This document shows positions 62,915-64,000 of a stretch of DNA of 64,000 nucleotides, one piece after another. The notes under the pieces were generated by a model. It was not told where the DNA came from and did not search any database. It saw nothing but the letters and a program-made list of their open reading frames with translations. Numbering within the stretch: the stretch's first letter is position 1; every line of letters begins with the position of its first letter. The DNA lies in the NCBI RefSeq assembly GCF_041860085.1, contig NZ_CP124747.1:2542001-2606000 (forward strand). Direction: 5' to 3'. The stretch is from Schlesneria sp. DSM 10557. Lineage in GTDB: Bacteria; Planctomycetota; Planctomycetia; Planctomycetales; Planctomycetaceae. The translations under genes were made by a program, and so were the position numbers.

Positions 62915-64000
62915 TCAGCTTTCATCGGCGGCGTCTTCCGTGGGGGCCGGGGCGGCAGCGGAATCGTCCTTCATGAGTTCTCTCAGCAGCGTCGTGGCGT
63001 AGACGCCGCTGGGAAGAGTGAACTTCAATTGAATCCCCTCACTGACCTGGGCCGTCTCCAATTCCGCAGGCCGTGCAACGAATGAACGGCGAGCCCCCGA
63101 AAGCAATTGACTGTACTTCTGGAACAGATCGAGGGTCAGCCCCGATTCCGCCAGCAGTTTGGTTTCCCGCTCCAGGGTGACTCCGTGGGGACTCAACATC
63201 TTCACCCCGAACATGGGCCCCGTCACCGTGACCTCGCCGGCATCAAGACGTGCCTGCTCTTGAGTGACATCTTCCGAGACGAATTTGCCCCCCGACTGAG
63301 TCACCTCAAGGATATCCCCCTCCAGCACCGTGTGCAGCAAACCCTCCTGCAGTCGCTGAGACAGCGCCTGGTTGAACAAGTCGGACTGAACGGCTGAAAG
63401 AGCGAGTCGCAACAGAAACTTCCGTTTGGAATACGGAATCTCTTGCGGTTTTTTGACTCCCGTCAGCAGATCCAGCCCCAGTTTCAGCGTTTCCCCATCG
63501 TGACCGAACCGCTGATCTCCGTAATAGTTCGGGAAGCCAAACTGGCTCAGTCGTTGCACAACTGACTCCGCGACTGCCAGCGCGTTTTCGGCGGCATTGC
63601 GGATGACAATGGTGAAGCGGTTGCCGCGCAGGTGGCCCGTTTTCAGTTTGTTGACGTGAGGAGTGGCCTGAAGCACAGTGATTTGATCCGAATTCAGGTC
63701 CCCCACCCGTTCCTGACAACTGATGGGAACCGAAACGTACTGTCTTGCGACTGCACGCCGGTCCTTAATCCCCGCGAAGCCGATGTCGTTCGGTGAAACC
63801 GCAAGCGTGCCTGCGAGTCGCCGAATCAACTGATCATGCGGAATATCCCGCTTCTGAAGCCATAGAAACAGATGCTGCCCTTCACCACCCGGTTCGTAAG
63901 CGGGAATCTCTTCAACCACAAAATCTTCAGGCTCGACTTTGATTTCGCCCCCGATTCCCGGCAGGTCGGCGGTGAAATAAGGAAGATTGTTGCTGGCTTT
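62915..64000 (-). CDS. truD: tRNA pseudouridine(13) synthase TruD, 5' end beyond right edge
   Basis: At least 361 residues; the frame is open to the window edge and starts with ASNNLPYFTADLPGIGGEIK. The catalytic region GFAGIKDRRAVARQ holds the active Asp. NKLKTGHLRGNRFTIVIRN and GFPNYYGDQRFGHDGETLKL are further TruD signatures. TruD converts U13 of some tRNAs to pseudouridine in the cytoplasm. Only a few N-terminal residues should be missing, judged by family length. The last 10 residues are an Ala/Asp-rich tail. Confidence 0.95.
   Translation of the reverse strand, partial: KASNNLPYFTADLPGIGGEIKVEPEDFVVEEIPAYEPGGEGQHLFLWLQKRDIPHDQLIRRLAGTLAVSPNDIGFAGIKDRRAVARQYVSVPISCQERVGDLNSDQITVLQATPHVNKLKTGHLRGNRFTIVIRNAAENALAVAESVVQRLSQFGFPNYYGDQRFGHDGETLKLGLDLLTGVKKPQEIPYSKRKFLLRLALSAVQSDLFNQALSQRLQEGLLHTVLEGDILEVTQSGGKFVSEDVTQEQARLDAGEVTVTGPMFGVKMLSPHGVTLERETKLLAESGLTLDLFQKYSQLLSGARRSFVARPAELETAQVSEGIQLKFTLPSGVYATTLLRELMKDDSAAAPAPTEDAADES

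Noticed and set aside
1-64000. CRISPR arrays, tRNA or rRNA genes
   Set aside because: No regularly spaced short repeats, no clover-leaf with a T-loop GTTCGA-type core in a gene-sized context and no rRNA-like conserved blocks were found by eye.

Overview
The window looks like the chromosome of a planctomycete (Planctomycetota, probably order Planctomycetales). The backbone carries families that are expanded almost only in that phylum: paired PSCyt1/DUF1549/DUF1553 cytochrome proteins and DUF1501 proteins, DUF1559 prepilin-like proteins each followed by a small lipoprotein, a YdjY-domain protein and a large PA14/multi-heme cytochrome. No rRNA, tRNA or CRISPR array was seen.

Layout. (1) 1-1576: 5' part of a PSCyt1/DUF1549 gene running off the left edge. 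(2) 1577-23614: an accessory, transposon-rich region. It holds an IS66 end remnant, a beheaded IS1182 transposase, a complete IS5-type element with a -1 frameshift signal, a damaged XRE regulator and a four-gene operon (membrane glycosyltransferase, Cx5CxxC radical SAM enzyme, methyltransferase with an NDP-kinase-like tail, ATP-grasp enzyme). It continues with a decayed IS66 that contains a group II intron that itself contains another IS, about 4.3 kb of small hypothetical genes with a duplicated 190-bp repeat, an intact IS66 in the opposite orientation, and a small overlapping gene pair that may be a toxin-tip/immunity remnant. (3) 23615-64000: ordinary backbone. It includes a HEAT-repeat protein, a lipoprotein joining a tyrosine-phosphatase-like domain to a cytochrome c'-like tail, a Tat-exported protein, a sigma-54 activator, two PSCyt1/DUF1501 pairs, a PQQ-propeller/bestrophin pair, ppx-ppk1, a metal ABC permease fused to a DtxR-like regulator, two DUF1559-lipoprotein cassettes, a PqaA-type protein, a ferritin-like di-iron protein, a five-heme PA14 cytochrome, an ABC-2 permease and truD (runs off the right edge).

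The most promising undescribed system is the operon at 4343-9191. Its genes are tightly packed and divergent from an XRE regulator with a perfect inverted repeat in front of it. The enzyme set suggests a glycosylated, methylated, ATP-grasp-ligated small molecule or cofactor, but the product cannot be named from sequence. Other strong signals are the precise nesting of intron and IS with an empty-site control in the same window, the phosphatase-cytochrome fusion, a compact hairpin RNA with a U-tract at 57598-57728, and mutually exclusive hairpins in front of a DUF1559 gene. All domain calls come from reading motifs in the translated sequence; no database search was run.
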